Positions 6,268-12,970 of a stretch of DNA of 14,158 nucleotides are shown one piece after another. Origin of the DNA: Patescibacteria group bacterium UBA3458 (GTDB lineage Bacteria; Patescibacteriota; Minisyncoccia; Phycocordibacterales; UBA2100); contig DFRR01000002.1 in the NCBI GenBank assembly GCA_002378745.1, positions 3,569 through 17,726 of the forward strand, read 5' to 3'. The stretch's first letter is position 1, and the number at the start of each line of letters is the position of its first letter. Below the pieces are notes generated by a model. That model searched no databases and had not been told where the DNA came from. It saw only the letters and a program-made list of their open reading frames with translations. A program made the translations under genes and the position numbers.

Positions 6268-8229
6268 TTATTTAAAAATACTGCGAATAAAATTTTCTAT
6301 CGCGACAATGACTGAAGCGAGTTGCTTATTTACTGCTGCACTACTACTATCGATAGTGATAGTCACTTGATCGATGACGACACCATCTTTTATCAGCACT
6401 GCAGTAAATGTGCCGTCTTGTGTGTACCGATATGAGACGGTGCGTGTATATGACGTACATGCATCTGCCGGATATGGTTGTGGTGAACTATTGGAGTCTC
6501 CAAAGTGAATAGTGTAAAAACCACCATCACAGCTTCGTGCCGTGTTTATCTCGGCGGTAAACTCAACTGTTCGTGCACCGGCGTTTACGATACGGTAGCG
6601 AAGGCTATCATTTGTATTTGTACCAGCATTCGAGGTGTCGAAATATTGATAACACTGTGGTGTGCTTGCCTGGATACAATACCGCTTGGTGCATGTCTCA
6701 GGACCGCCGACGAAACTACGTGTACACGTATTACATCCATCTGTCCAACTGCGACATGAACTGGTAATCGCGTTGTTTCCCGGTGTCGTTGCTGCTTTTG
6801 TAACATGTACCGTACATGCTTGCTCATCAAAGTACGCATTTGGGTGTGCTTGCTGTAATCGAGCGGTATATACTGCCGGCGCGATATAAGTGTGCGTGAA
6901 TTCTGCATAGTGCGAATTTTGGTCGGTGCATGTTTGTAGTGGTGTCGTCTGTCCGTCCCCCCAGTTAATGGTGTAGGTGAGGTTTCCATCACACAAACTG
7001 CCACCCAAAAGGACTCGTGCGCGTACTGAGTGCGGTGCGACTCCTGCGTTTGGCTCTACAAAACACCCACTCGTACTACCGGTGCGTGCCAGTATTGTAA
7101 GTGTTTGCTGTTTCCATTGAAGATCATCGAGTGCGGCGCGTCCTGCGCGAACACGTGCTGTGTATACTCCTGGATTCTGATACACATGTCGAAACTCACG
7201 TGTGTACCCTTGTGCCGCAATACATGGTGAATTCCCCGCTTCTTTGCGAACCGCTTGGGTACCGTCACCCCAGTCGATTTCATATGAGGTGCACGACAGT
7301 GGTGCATCAGAGTGTAGAATCATGCCCGCAGTAAACGGCGCGTATCCTTGTGTGGTTGAAAATGTTGGGTATGCATGCGCATTTGGATCAGTTGGGTAAC
7401 TATTTTCATCCGGTCCCAATACCTCAACGCGTAATGTGCCGACCGTCGGTAGTCCAGACACTGCACCTTTTCCGATACGTACATTAACCATGTACATACC
7501 GGAGGTTGAATACGTGTGTGTTGCGGTGTTGCGAGAGATATCTTTTGTACAGTTTGTTGTGTTTGCAGCCTCTTTGATGACCGGCACACTGCCGTCACCC
7601 CAGTCGAGTGAATACGAGGTGCATGACGAACCCTCGATTGAGAAACTTGCTTCAACCGTTAATGGCGCTTTTCCGGTTACTGGTGACACAGTGAAGCCAT
7701 GTGTCTGCCCTGTGGCGGTTGGTGTCGCGACACCACCTACAACACACGAGTTCTTTATCGCCCACCGCGTACGAGGACCCACACGACCGTATCCGGTTGA
7801 CGCATAGTCCCCTTGCGTTACGATGCCGTGTCGTTCTTGGAATCGTTGTACTGCTCGTTCAGTTGCCGGTCCAAAATACCCGGTGATCTCTCCTTCTGGA
7901 TAAAGCGTCCGGTCTTGCGCGAGGAAGCGTTGCAACATGGTTACCTCAACCGCAACCTGTGCATCACGATTACCTCGCTCAAGATTAAATTGTAAGTCCG
8001 GACATCCGCTGTATTGGAACGTTGCGCCACCCGATGACGTCGTCGTTGACGGTACCACAGTCGACGTTGTGTTGCTTTGCAACTGTGCTTGTAGTGCCTG
8101 TATCTGTGACAGTAGTGCAGAAATTTGCTGTCGTAGTTGTTCAGCGGTTTGTGCGTGTGCCACAAATGGCGTACTTACACTCAGTACACAAAAAAGCATC
8201 AGTGTTACAGCCCAGGGGCGCATCTGCAT
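6268..8229 (-). CDS. Secreted protein: coiled coil, peptidoglycan-binding fold, four PKD-type domains and a Cys-rich module
   Basis: A 653-aa paralogue of its two neighbours. It has a signal peptide at 1-27 (AHAQ cleavage region) and a coiled coil at 29-52 (QLRQQISALLSQIQALQAQL). The peptidoglycan-binding fold is at about 76-162 (ITGYFGPATERAVQRFQ, STGYGRVGPRTR), bounded by Cys76 and Cys162. PKD domains lie at about 178-270, 283-381 and 388-477, plus a more divergent one at 543-628 with FGDS instead of WGDG. Each PKD has a Cys pair (203/227, 313/336, 413/434, 567/591). A six-Cys module at 491-530 (CRSWTDGCNTCTRS, GGPETCTKRYC) is shared with the neighbouring 452-aa protein. The C-terminus (632-653) could form an amphipathic helix. 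A -10 box 8 nt before the ATG favours the first Met over Met3. It is first gene of a two-gene operon. Surface adhesion or scaffolding is inferred. Confidence 0.87.
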   Translation of the reverse strand: MQMRPWAVTLMLFCVLSVSTPFVAHAQTAEQLRQQISALLSQIQALQAQLQSNTTSTVVPSTTTSSGGATFQYSGCPDLQFNLERGNRDAQVAVEVTMLQRFLAQDRTLYPEGEITGYFGPATERAVQRFQERHGIVTQGDYASTGYGRVGPRTRWAIKNSCVVGGVATPTATGQTHGFTVSPVTGKAPLTVEASFSIEGSSCTSYSLDWGDGSVPVIKEAANTTNCTKDISRNTATHTYSTSGMYMVNVRIGKGAVSGLPTVGTLRVEVLGPDENSYPTDPNAHAYPTFSTTQGYAPFTAGMILHSDAPLSCTSYEIDWGDGTQAVRKEAGNSPCIAAQGYTREFRHVYQNPGVYTARVRAGRAALDDLQWKQQTLTILARTGSTSGCFVEPNAGVAPHSVRARVLLGGSLCDGNLTYTINWGDGQTTPLQTCTDQNSHYAEFTHTYIAPAVYTARLQQAHPNAYFDEQACTVHVTKAATTPGNNAITSSCRSWTDGCNTCTRSFVGGPETCTKRYCIQASTPQCYQYFDTSNAGTNTNDSLRYRIVNAGARTVEFTAEINTARSCDGGFYTIHFGDSNSSPQPYPADACTSYTRTVSYRYTQDGTFTAVLIKDGVVIDQVTITIDSSSAAVNKQLASVIVAIENFIRSIFK

Positions 8230-8237
8230 ATACCTAT

Positions 8238-8243
8238 ACTATA
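8238..8243 (-). promoter_or_regulatory. -10 box of the two-gene PKD operon
   Basis: Minus-strand TATAGT ends 8 nt before the ATG at 8229, giving a predicted transcript start at or within 2 nt of the start codon. No Shine-Dalgarno is present. A convincing -35 is not seen. Confidence 0.55.
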
Positions 8244-8250
8244 CGGCAAA

Positions 8251-8275
8251 GAAACCCGCTATAAAAACGGGTTTC
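8251..8275 (-). terminator. Candidate terminator between two PKD protein genes
   Basis: An 8-bp stem, GAAACCCG (8251-8258) with CGGGTTTC (8268-8275), around a 9-nt loop, 28 nt after the stop of the 452-aa protein gene. The minus-strand tail is TTTCTTTG, only moderately T-rich, so termination may be partial and some read-through into the downstream operon is possible. Confidence 0.6.
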
Positions 8276-8303
8276 GTGGATACAGTAGATACTTCACAAC
8301 GAA

Positions 8304-9662
8304 TTAGCATTCTCCTTGGTGAAGTAATTCAAACCCCTCAAACTGGTAGTTGTCGAGCTGACATTGATTTCCGAACGTTTTTGTCTCACCTGAGCAGTAT
8401 CCTTCGTGTAAACCGTCAACACAGATACCGTCGTTTGGTCGGAAAATTCCACACACCGGTGCGTACTGGAGTGTACATGCGGTGGTTCCCGCGCCTTTTA
8501 CGGTAATTGTTTTTGTTGCAGCAACTCGCGGTGTGCGGTCACCCGTGCCAAACCCGGAAGGAATGGCGTACAGTGTTGCAGTGTATGTTCCTTGTTGTGT
8601 GTACGTGTGAGTGATGGCATCGGTTACGTTTGGATTACATGACGCTGTCTTCGCACGAGCAGAACCGTCTCCAAAATCAATCTCGTAGTCAGGTCCGTCG
8701 ACACAACTTGAGCCGCTCGGTGCGTTGAACGTCACGGTAAGTGGTGCACGTCCCGAACTTGGTTGTGTCTCAAACATGACACCAAAGTCAGGAAGTCCCG
8801 GATTTGTGTTGTCGCCAAAGTACGCTTCACACTTTGGGATACCCTGCCAGATACACGCGCGCAGTGTACATGCCATTGGACCTCCTGGGTAGCTTCGTGA
8901 ACAGGTATTGCAGCCGTCATTCCATATTTTGCAACTATTCGGTGCTGTCGTATTGTTTTGGTTGTTGCATTCACCTTCGTAGAGCCATTGCGCGCCTGCT
9001 GCATTCAACTGACATGTGTTGCCGTATGTTTTAATTTCACCGTTGAGCTGTCCACAGACCGGTGCGTACTGGAGTGTACAGAATGTTGGTCGGTCACCAT
9101 CGTTCGATGAGCCACCGCCGCAGAAGCTTTTGAATGCAGAACGTGTCTGTGGACCAACGACACCGAAACCGGTAGTCGCAGGCGTTCCCGCGGCAACCAC
9201 ACCATGCTGCGCTTGCCATCGTTGCACGGCTGCCTGAGTGATTGGTCCAAAATAGCCGGTGATTACCGGGTGTGTGTATACACCTGCATTGCGAAGGAAG
9301 CTCTGAAGTGCTGATACGTCTGCACCTGATGTACCAAGCCAAAGATTGCGAGAGAGTCCCGGGCATTGCGGAGCGCTTGTACTGGTGCCGTTGGAGATAT
9401 TTTCAACGTATGTGTGTCCATTGTAATTACATTTGCGTGGATATGACTCCATGACTGCATTGCCGGCAGCGACGCACGAATCGAAATCGACAACTACTGC
9501 GCCATTGGTTCCAATATGTTGCAATTGTGTCTGCAACGACGTGACTCGTTGTAACAGTTGTGCGATTTGTGCACGCAAATCATCCTGCACTGCTGCATAA
9601 CTCAGCGTTGGGACAGCGAATGCTGCGATGAGTATGAGTGTTGCTGCTGCTCTTTTGGACAT
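8304..9662 (-). CDS. Secreted protein: coiled coil, peptidoglycan-binding fold, one PKD domain, two Kazal-like domains, Cys-rich module
   Basis: A 452-aa exported protein. It has a signal peptide at 1-23 (LSYAAVQ) and a coiled coil at 25-50. A small Cys module at 59-87 reads FDSCVAAGNAVMESYPRKC. The peptidoglycan-binding fold is at about 100-181 (ITGYFGPITQAAVQRWQ, ATTGFGVVGPQTR). Kazal-like domain 1 is at 195-232 (YAPVCG, KTYGNTCQL, EGEC). The six-Cys module at 244-281 (CKIWNDGCNTCSRS, CTLRAC) matches the downstream paralogue. One PKD is at 290-388 (DFGDGS, Cys320/Cys342), and Kazal-like domain 2 is at 396-452, closing the protein. GTPATTGFGVVGP is identical in the 527-aa paralogue, so the genes arose by duplication. 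Kazal domains usually inhibit serine proteases, but no inhibitory loop can be assigned with certainty. Wall attachment and extracytoplasmic location are inferred. Confidence 0.87.
   Translation of the reverse strand: MSKRAAATLILIAAFAVPTLSYAAVQDDLRAQIAQLLQRVTSLQTQLQHIGTNGAVVVDFDSCVAAGNAVMESYPRKCNYNGHTYVENISNGTSTSAPQCPGLSRNLWLGTSGADVSALQSFLRNAGVYTHPVITGYFGPITQAAVQRWQAQHGVVAAGTPATTGFGVVGPQTRSAFKSFCGGGSSNDGDRPTFCTLQYAPVCGQLNGEIKTYGNTCQLNAAGAQWLYEGECNNQNNTTAPNSCKIWNDGCNTCSRSYPGGPMACTLRACIWQGIPKCEAYFGDNTNPGLPDFGVMFETQPSSGRAPLTVTFNAPSGSSCVDGPDYEIDFGDGSARAKTASCNPNVTDAITHTYTQQGTYTATLYAIPSGFGTGDRTPRVAATKTITVKGAGTTACTLQYAPVCGIFRPNDGICVDGLHEGYCSGETKTFGNQCQLDNYQFEGFELLHQGEC
8455..8477 (-). repeat. Copy 1 of an exact 23-bp intragenic repeat (Kazal-like domain start)
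   Basis: Identical to 9058-9080. Both copies encode the TLQYAPVC start of a Kazal-like domain in the same protein, pointing to internal domain duplication. The sequence similarity decays outside the 23 bp. Confidence 0.85.
9058..9080 (-). repeat. Copy 2 of an exact 23-bp intragenic repeat (Kazal-like domain start)
   Basis: Identical to 8455-8477. It encodes the start of the first Kazal-like domain in the 452-aa protein. Confidence 0.85.
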
Positions 9663-9695
9663 ACGTAATAAAAATTACTTAGTAGGTTTGTATAT

Positions 9696-9720
9696 AGTAT
9701 ACACTCGTAATAGACGAGTG
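9696..9720 (-). promoter_or_regulatory. Candidate promoter and inverted repeat upstream of the 452-aa secreted protein
   Basis: Minus-strand TATACT (9701-9696) lies 33 nt before the ATG, with no Shine-Dalgarno in the leader. Immediately upstream is a 7-bp inverted repeat, CACTCGT and ACGAGTG around 5 nt (9720-9702), which would fill the -35/-10 spacer and might be an operator. No good -35 is seen. The rest of 9663-9772 shows nothing further. Confidence 0.4.
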
Positions 9721-9772
9721 TATTACGCTGTACTTACAGTAGACGCAGTAGCATGTTTGGTGCAAAAATGTG

Positions 9773-9846
9773 TCCGCCCTCCAGGACTCGAACCTGGGAC
9801 CGCCGAGATATAAGCTCGGTGCTCTAACCAACTGAGCTAAGAGCGG
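9773..9846 (-). tRNA. tRNA-Ile with anticodon UAU
   Basis: A complete 74-nt cloverleaf on the minus strand. The acceptor is CCGCTCT with AGGGCGG (one G-U pair), the D arm GCTC/GAGC, the anticodon stem CCGAG/CTCGG with loop CTTATAT, the variable loop 5 nt, and the T arm CCAGG-TTCGAGT-CCTGG. The loop gives anticodon UAU, reading AUA (Ile). C4-G69, U12-A23, A37 and A73 agree with known isoleucine identity elements. CCA is not encoded; the bases after A73 are CAC, so CCA must be added by nucleotidyltransferase. A short T run (ATTTTTG) follows and may help termination. Most bacteria read AUA with a lysidine-modified CAU tRNA instead, so this isoacceptor is unusual. Confidence 0.92.
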
Positions 9847-9854
9847 GTTTCACT

Positions 9855-9883
9855 ATAGTAGAGATTTGAATAGCTAATATCAA
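9855..9883 (-). promoter_or_regulatory. Promoter of tRNA-Ile(UAU)
   Basis: Minus-strand TTGATA (9883-9878), a 17-nt spacer, then TACTAT (9860-9855), 8 nt before the mature tRNA 5' end. The predicted leader is only 1-2 nt. The -35 overlaps the TGA stop of the upstream HD-domain gene. Confidence 0.65.
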
Positions 9884-10887
9884 GCGTAATACTCGTGCTC
9901 AAGTACGAGCTGTATATCTTGTATCGCTTGCTCCTTCTCGGTAAACAATGGGTGGTATCCATCGGTTAGATTTTCAAAGAATGTAAGCACTGCTTCAAGG
10001 ACAGGTTTGTATTTCCTCTTCAACTTCTCATGAAACCTCTCGAGTCGCTCTGCTTTTACCGTATCCCCTAACTCAGCTGCTTCATTCGCACGCTCACGAA
10101 CCAATCCAATAGTCAGCGCATTTTCTTTCAAGTCTGCCCATTTGATTACCGACGGACTCGCGTCTTGGTTGTAAAAAATATTTTGTATGTACTCAAAATA
10201 CTGTGCATTTTTGTCAGCAGTATTCTCGAGACTTTGCTCGGTAGTAAGCGGACTCGTAAGTGCCTCAACAAGCAATCGCACTCGGCGATCAAACACGCGT
10301 TCGATAGCACCAAGTGCACCATGTCGTTCTATTTCTTTTTCAACCTCCTCTCGTGGCTTGTCATACCACTGATGCACCGCAGCGATTTGCTTCTCAAGCG
10401 TAAGCCATTTGGATTGATCCTCCACCGAATCGTGTAGTAATCCGGCCATGCATATATAGAATGCGTCTTCATGATCGCGCGCTATACGCAATGCATTGTG
10501 TGCAACTGCAAGTGGGTGCCCAATGAACGGAATCTCCGTATCTGAACGATCCGGCTGCTCTATGTGAATTTTTATCATGAGCCGCAATGCTTCTCTGATT
10601 GTGAACTGCTCAGTTTCTGTAAAACGCGCGTCAACATCTACAAGAAACGCGTCAATATCGGGCTGGATACGATGCAATTTCTCGATGAACTCATTCGCTT
10701 GTTCAGGCTTTTCCTCGCCGTGCCCAACACCCTCAGCTTCGATTTGTGCCAAATTAGGTGGTGTGCCTAGCGCCATCTCAATGGCGACATCGAGCGTTGG
10801 TTCTTTAGTCTCATCAACTACTCCTGGAGCAAGCTCTTTTAGCTTTCGTTCACCGCTACTCCCGACTCTCGTCTCGCCATTTTCCAT
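9880..10887 (-). CDS. HD-domain protein resembling stand-alone (p)ppGpp hydrolases
   Basis: A 335-aa cytoplasmic protein. Residues 1-65 are polar and probably disordered. A metal-dependent HD phosphohydrolase fold follows, with His124 in GHPLAVA, His152-Asp153 in GLLHDSVED, and Asp252 in VIKWADLKENA. The order and wording match the RelA/SpoT hydrolase domain (HP..VA, LLHDVVED, K.AD...N). No synthetase, TGS or ACT domain is present, so if it acts on (p)ppGpp it would be a small alarmone hydrolase type. Another nucleotide substrate is possible. The C-terminal part (265-335) is helical and charged and not recognised. The gene starts 9 nt after the ftsH stop on the same strand, with its own -10 box across that stop. 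Confident on HD family; substrate is inference. Confidence 0.8.
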   Translation of the reverse strand: MENGETRVGSSGERKLKELAPGVVDETKEPTLDVAIEMALGTPPNLAQIEAEGVGHGEEKPEQANEFIEKLHRIQPDIDAFLVDVDARFTETEQFTIREALRLMIKIHIEQPDRSDTEIPFIGHPLAVAHNALRIARDHEDAFYICMAGLLHDSVEDQSKWLTLEKQIAAVHQWYDKPREEVEKEIERHGALGAIERVFDRRVRLLVEALTSPLTTEQSLENTADKNAQYFEYIQNIFYNQDASPSVIKWADLKENALTIGLVRERANEAAELGDTVKAERLERFHEKLKRKYKPVLEAVLTFFENLTDGYHPLFTEKEQAIQDIQLVLEHEYYA

Positions 10888-10895
10888 ACAGGAAT

Positions 10896-10901
10896 ATTAT
10901 A
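10896..10901 (-). promoter_or_regulatory. -10 box of the HD-domain gene, overlapping the ftsH stop codon
   Basis: Minus-strand TATAAT lies across GTA-TAA-T at the ftsH 3' end and ends 8 nt before the HD-gene ATG at 10887, again giving a leaderless prediction. Expression by read-through from ftsH is equally possible since no terminator separates them. Confidence 0.55.
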
Positions 10902-12888
10902 CACCTGCATGTTCAATATCTTCTTTTTGCTTTGGGGTAATACCGTGTTCACGGAGCAGGTCTTCGAACTCCGGTCGTTCAAGAGTTTCTTTTTCAACTA
11001 ACTGTGCGGCGATAGCATCAAGTACTTTGCGGTGCTTCGTGAGAATCTCTGTTGCACGCTTGTGTGCATCATCAATGATGTCCTTCACTTCCGCATCGAT
11101 TTCTGCAGATACCTTTTCTGAATACTCCCGCCCCTGCACACCAGCACCAAAGAGTGCGCGGCCATCATCTCCAGCAAGTGCAACTGTACCGAGTTTCTTC
11201 GACATTCCCCATCGAGTCACCATGTTACGTGCAAGATTCGTAAGTACCTGTAGGTCATTTGACGGACCGGTTGTCACGTCATCAAATACCATCTGTTCAG
11301 CTATGTAGCCACCAAGCGACACCGCGATGTCGTCAAGAAACTCTCGCTTCGACTGCATCTTGCGGTCTTCAAAGGGCAACTTAAGTGTGTAGCCGGCTGC
11401 GCGTCCACGACTGATGACTGAGATTTTGTGTACCGGGTCGGCATACGGCAACACAGACGCTACAAGTGCATGTCCTGCTTCGTGATACGCGGTAATTTCT
11501 TTTTCTTTCTTGTTGAGCACATGACTCTTGCGTTCAGGTCCCAACATAACCTTTTCGATAGAGCGAATGAGATCGTACTGAGTTACCTCCTTGCGATTTT
11601 CACGCGCGGCAAGAATCGCTGCTTCGTTCATGAGGTTGGCGAGGTCGGCTCCAGAGAATCCCGGTGTACGCTCAGCGATTACTTTCAAATCTGTGTCGGC
11701 GTGCAACGGTTTCTTGCGTGCATGAATCGCAAGAATACCCTCACGTCCTTCGCGGTCTGGGAGGTCGATGGTTACGCGACGATCAAAACGTCCTGGGCGC
11801 AGCAGCGCAGGATCGAGTACATCGGGACGGTTGGTTGCTGCCATCACAATCACCTTTTCGTTTGGCTCGAATCCATCCATCTCAACAAGTATTTGGTTGA
11901 GTGTCTGTTCACGTTCGTCGTTACCACCACCAACACCAGTGCCACGCACACGTCCTACGGCATCAATTTCATCAATGAATACGATTGCCGGAGCAACCTT
12001 CTTTGCCAGCTTAAACAAGTCACGCACACGGCTCGCACCAACACCCACAAACATCTCGACAAACTCAGAACCTGAAATACTGAAGAACGGTACATTTGCT
12101 TCACCTGCTACTGCACGTGCAAGCAGTGTCTTTCCTGTTCCCGGGCCACCCATGAGCATCACTCCTTTCGGAATACGTGCACCAATTTCAATAAACTTCT
12201 TTGGCGTACGCAGGAAGTCAACAATCTCAAGGAGTTCTTCTTTCGCTTCCTTTGCTCCGGCAACGTCATCAAAGAGTACTCGCTGTTGCTTGTCGTCAGG
12301 ACTTATCATGCGTGCCTTACTCTGACCAAACGTGAACGCCTGCATGCCTGAACCCCTCACTTGTCGTGAGAGATACCAGATAATGAGCACGATAATAACG
12401 ATTGGAATAAGCAACGGTGCAAGCGTCATAAACCAATAGCGGAAACCGCTTGGATCAACAATGGTTATATTTACCGCGGACAGCGCATCGTGTGTTACCC
12501 CATAGTTCGTGAGTGTTTCAGTGAAAGGTGCTTCACTCTCCTTCTTTGACTTCTTTACAACCGACTCTGCATCCTCTGCAGGTGGTTCGTCTGTTGGCGT
12601 TTGCGTGTAGGTAACCTCAAGGTTCTGTCCGCTCACCTCAACGGAACTGACGAGTCCGGCGTTAATGTCCGCTGCAAGTTGTGAAAGTGACACTTCTTCT
12701 TTCTCGGTGAACATACCGGCAACCGAAGAATAAATAGAGAGAAGTAGCGTAAAGACGAGCAGCGTAATGAGTAGCTGCATCCAAAATCCCCCCTGTGGGA
12801 AATGTGGCATCTTCCCCAGCGGGGACTTTTTGTTACCACCAGAAGGCTTTTTAGACCCTGGAGGCGTTGGCTTTTTTGGTGTCTTCAT
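10897..12888 (-). CDS. ftsH: ATP-dependent zinc metalloprotease FtsH
   Basis: A 663-aa membrane AAA+ protease that degrades misfolded membrane proteins and some tagged cytoplasmic proteins. A Pro/Lys-rich cytoplasmic N-tail (1-34) precedes membrane segment 1 (about 36-56). An extracytoplasmic domain of about 95 residues, with an acidic/Lys-rich insertion at 98-120, precedes membrane segment 2 (152-172). The AAA module has Walker A GGPGTGKT (247-254), Walker B FIDEIDA (304-310) and arginine fingers in LLRPGRFDRR. The zinc site is HEAGH (469-473) with Asp545 in GPSNDLQ. The frame stays open 85 codons upstream, but that part is antisense to smpB. ATG 12888 is chosen because it begins the family's basic N-tail and has a -10 box 9 nt upstream. 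It is divergent from smpB-ssrA, a sensible neighbour for tagged-protein degradation. Confidence 0.97.
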   Translation of the reverse strand: MKTPKKPTPPGSKKPSGGNKKSPLGKMPHFPQGGFWMQLLITLLVFTLLLSIYSSVAGMFTEKEEVSLSQLAADINAGLVSSVEVSGQNLEVTYTQTPTDEPPAEDAESVVKKSKKESEAPFTETLTNYGVTHDALSAVNITIVDPSGFRYWFMTLAPLLIPIVIIVLIIWYLSRQVRGSGMQAFTFGQSKARMISPDDKQQRVLFDDVAGAKEAKEELLEIVDFLRTPKKFIEIGARIPKGVMLMGGPGTGKTLLARAVAGEANVPFFSISGSEFVEMFVGVGASRVRDLFKLAKKVAPAIVFIDEIDAVGRVRGTGVGGGNDEREQTLNQILVEMDGFEPNEKVIVMAATNRPDVLDPALLRPGRFDRRVTIDLPDREGREGILAIHARKKPLHADTDLKVIAERTPGFSGADLANLMNEAAILAARENRKEVTQYDLIRSIEKVMLGPERKSHVLNKKEKEITAYHEAGHALVASVLPYADPVHKISVISRGRAAGYTLKLPFEDRKMQSKREFLDDIAVSLGGYIAEQMVFDDVTTGPSNDLQVLTNLARNMVTRWGMSKKLGTVALAGDDGRALFGAGVQGREYSEKVSAEIDAEVKDIIDDAHKRATEILTKHRKVLDAIAAQLVEKETLERPEFEDLLREHGITPKQKEDIEHAGV

Positions 12889-12897
12889 GTACGCGAC

Positions 12898-12903
12898 ACT
12901 GTA
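12898..12903 (-). promoter_or_regulatory. Candidate -10 box of ftsH
   Basis: Minus-strand TACAGT ends 9 nt before ATG 12888. A TTGACG lies only 9 nt upstream of it, too close to act as its -35. The 82-bp gap to smpB holds both divergent promoters. Confidence 0.45.
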
Positions 12904-12958
12904 CCACAGCCCCGTCAATAAATCACTGCATATCGAAGACGTAGAGCGGTGAAACGTG

Positions 12959-12964
12959 TATAGT
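12959..12964 (+). promoter_or_regulatory. -10 box of smpB; decides the start codon
   Basis: TATAGT ends 6 nt before ATG 12971. In-frame GTG 12956 overlaps the box and ATG 12965 directly follows it, so neither should be on the transcript. The remaining ATG gives the classic SmpB start MALIENKRARFDF. Confidence 0.6.
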
Positions 12965-12970
12965 ATGCGC

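Noticed and set aside
8304..9662. Intragenic 23-bp repeat read as CRISPR or mobile element
   Set aside because: There are only two copies, both inside the same reading frame and encoding the same domain segment, with no spacer-like spacing.
10577..11308. 243-codon plus-strand open frame
   Set aside because: It is antisense to the HD gene and ftsH, rich in Ser/Cys/Arg, has no initiation signal and resembles no family; the opposite-strand genes are certain.
11428..12325. Plus-strand open frames within ftsH
   Set aside because: They are antisense to the highly conserved AAA domain and have no supporting signals.
12956..12970. GTG 12956 or ATG 12965 as smpB start
   Set aside because: They overlap or abut the -10 box TATAGT, and SmpB proteins usually begin at the residue corresponding to ATG 12971.
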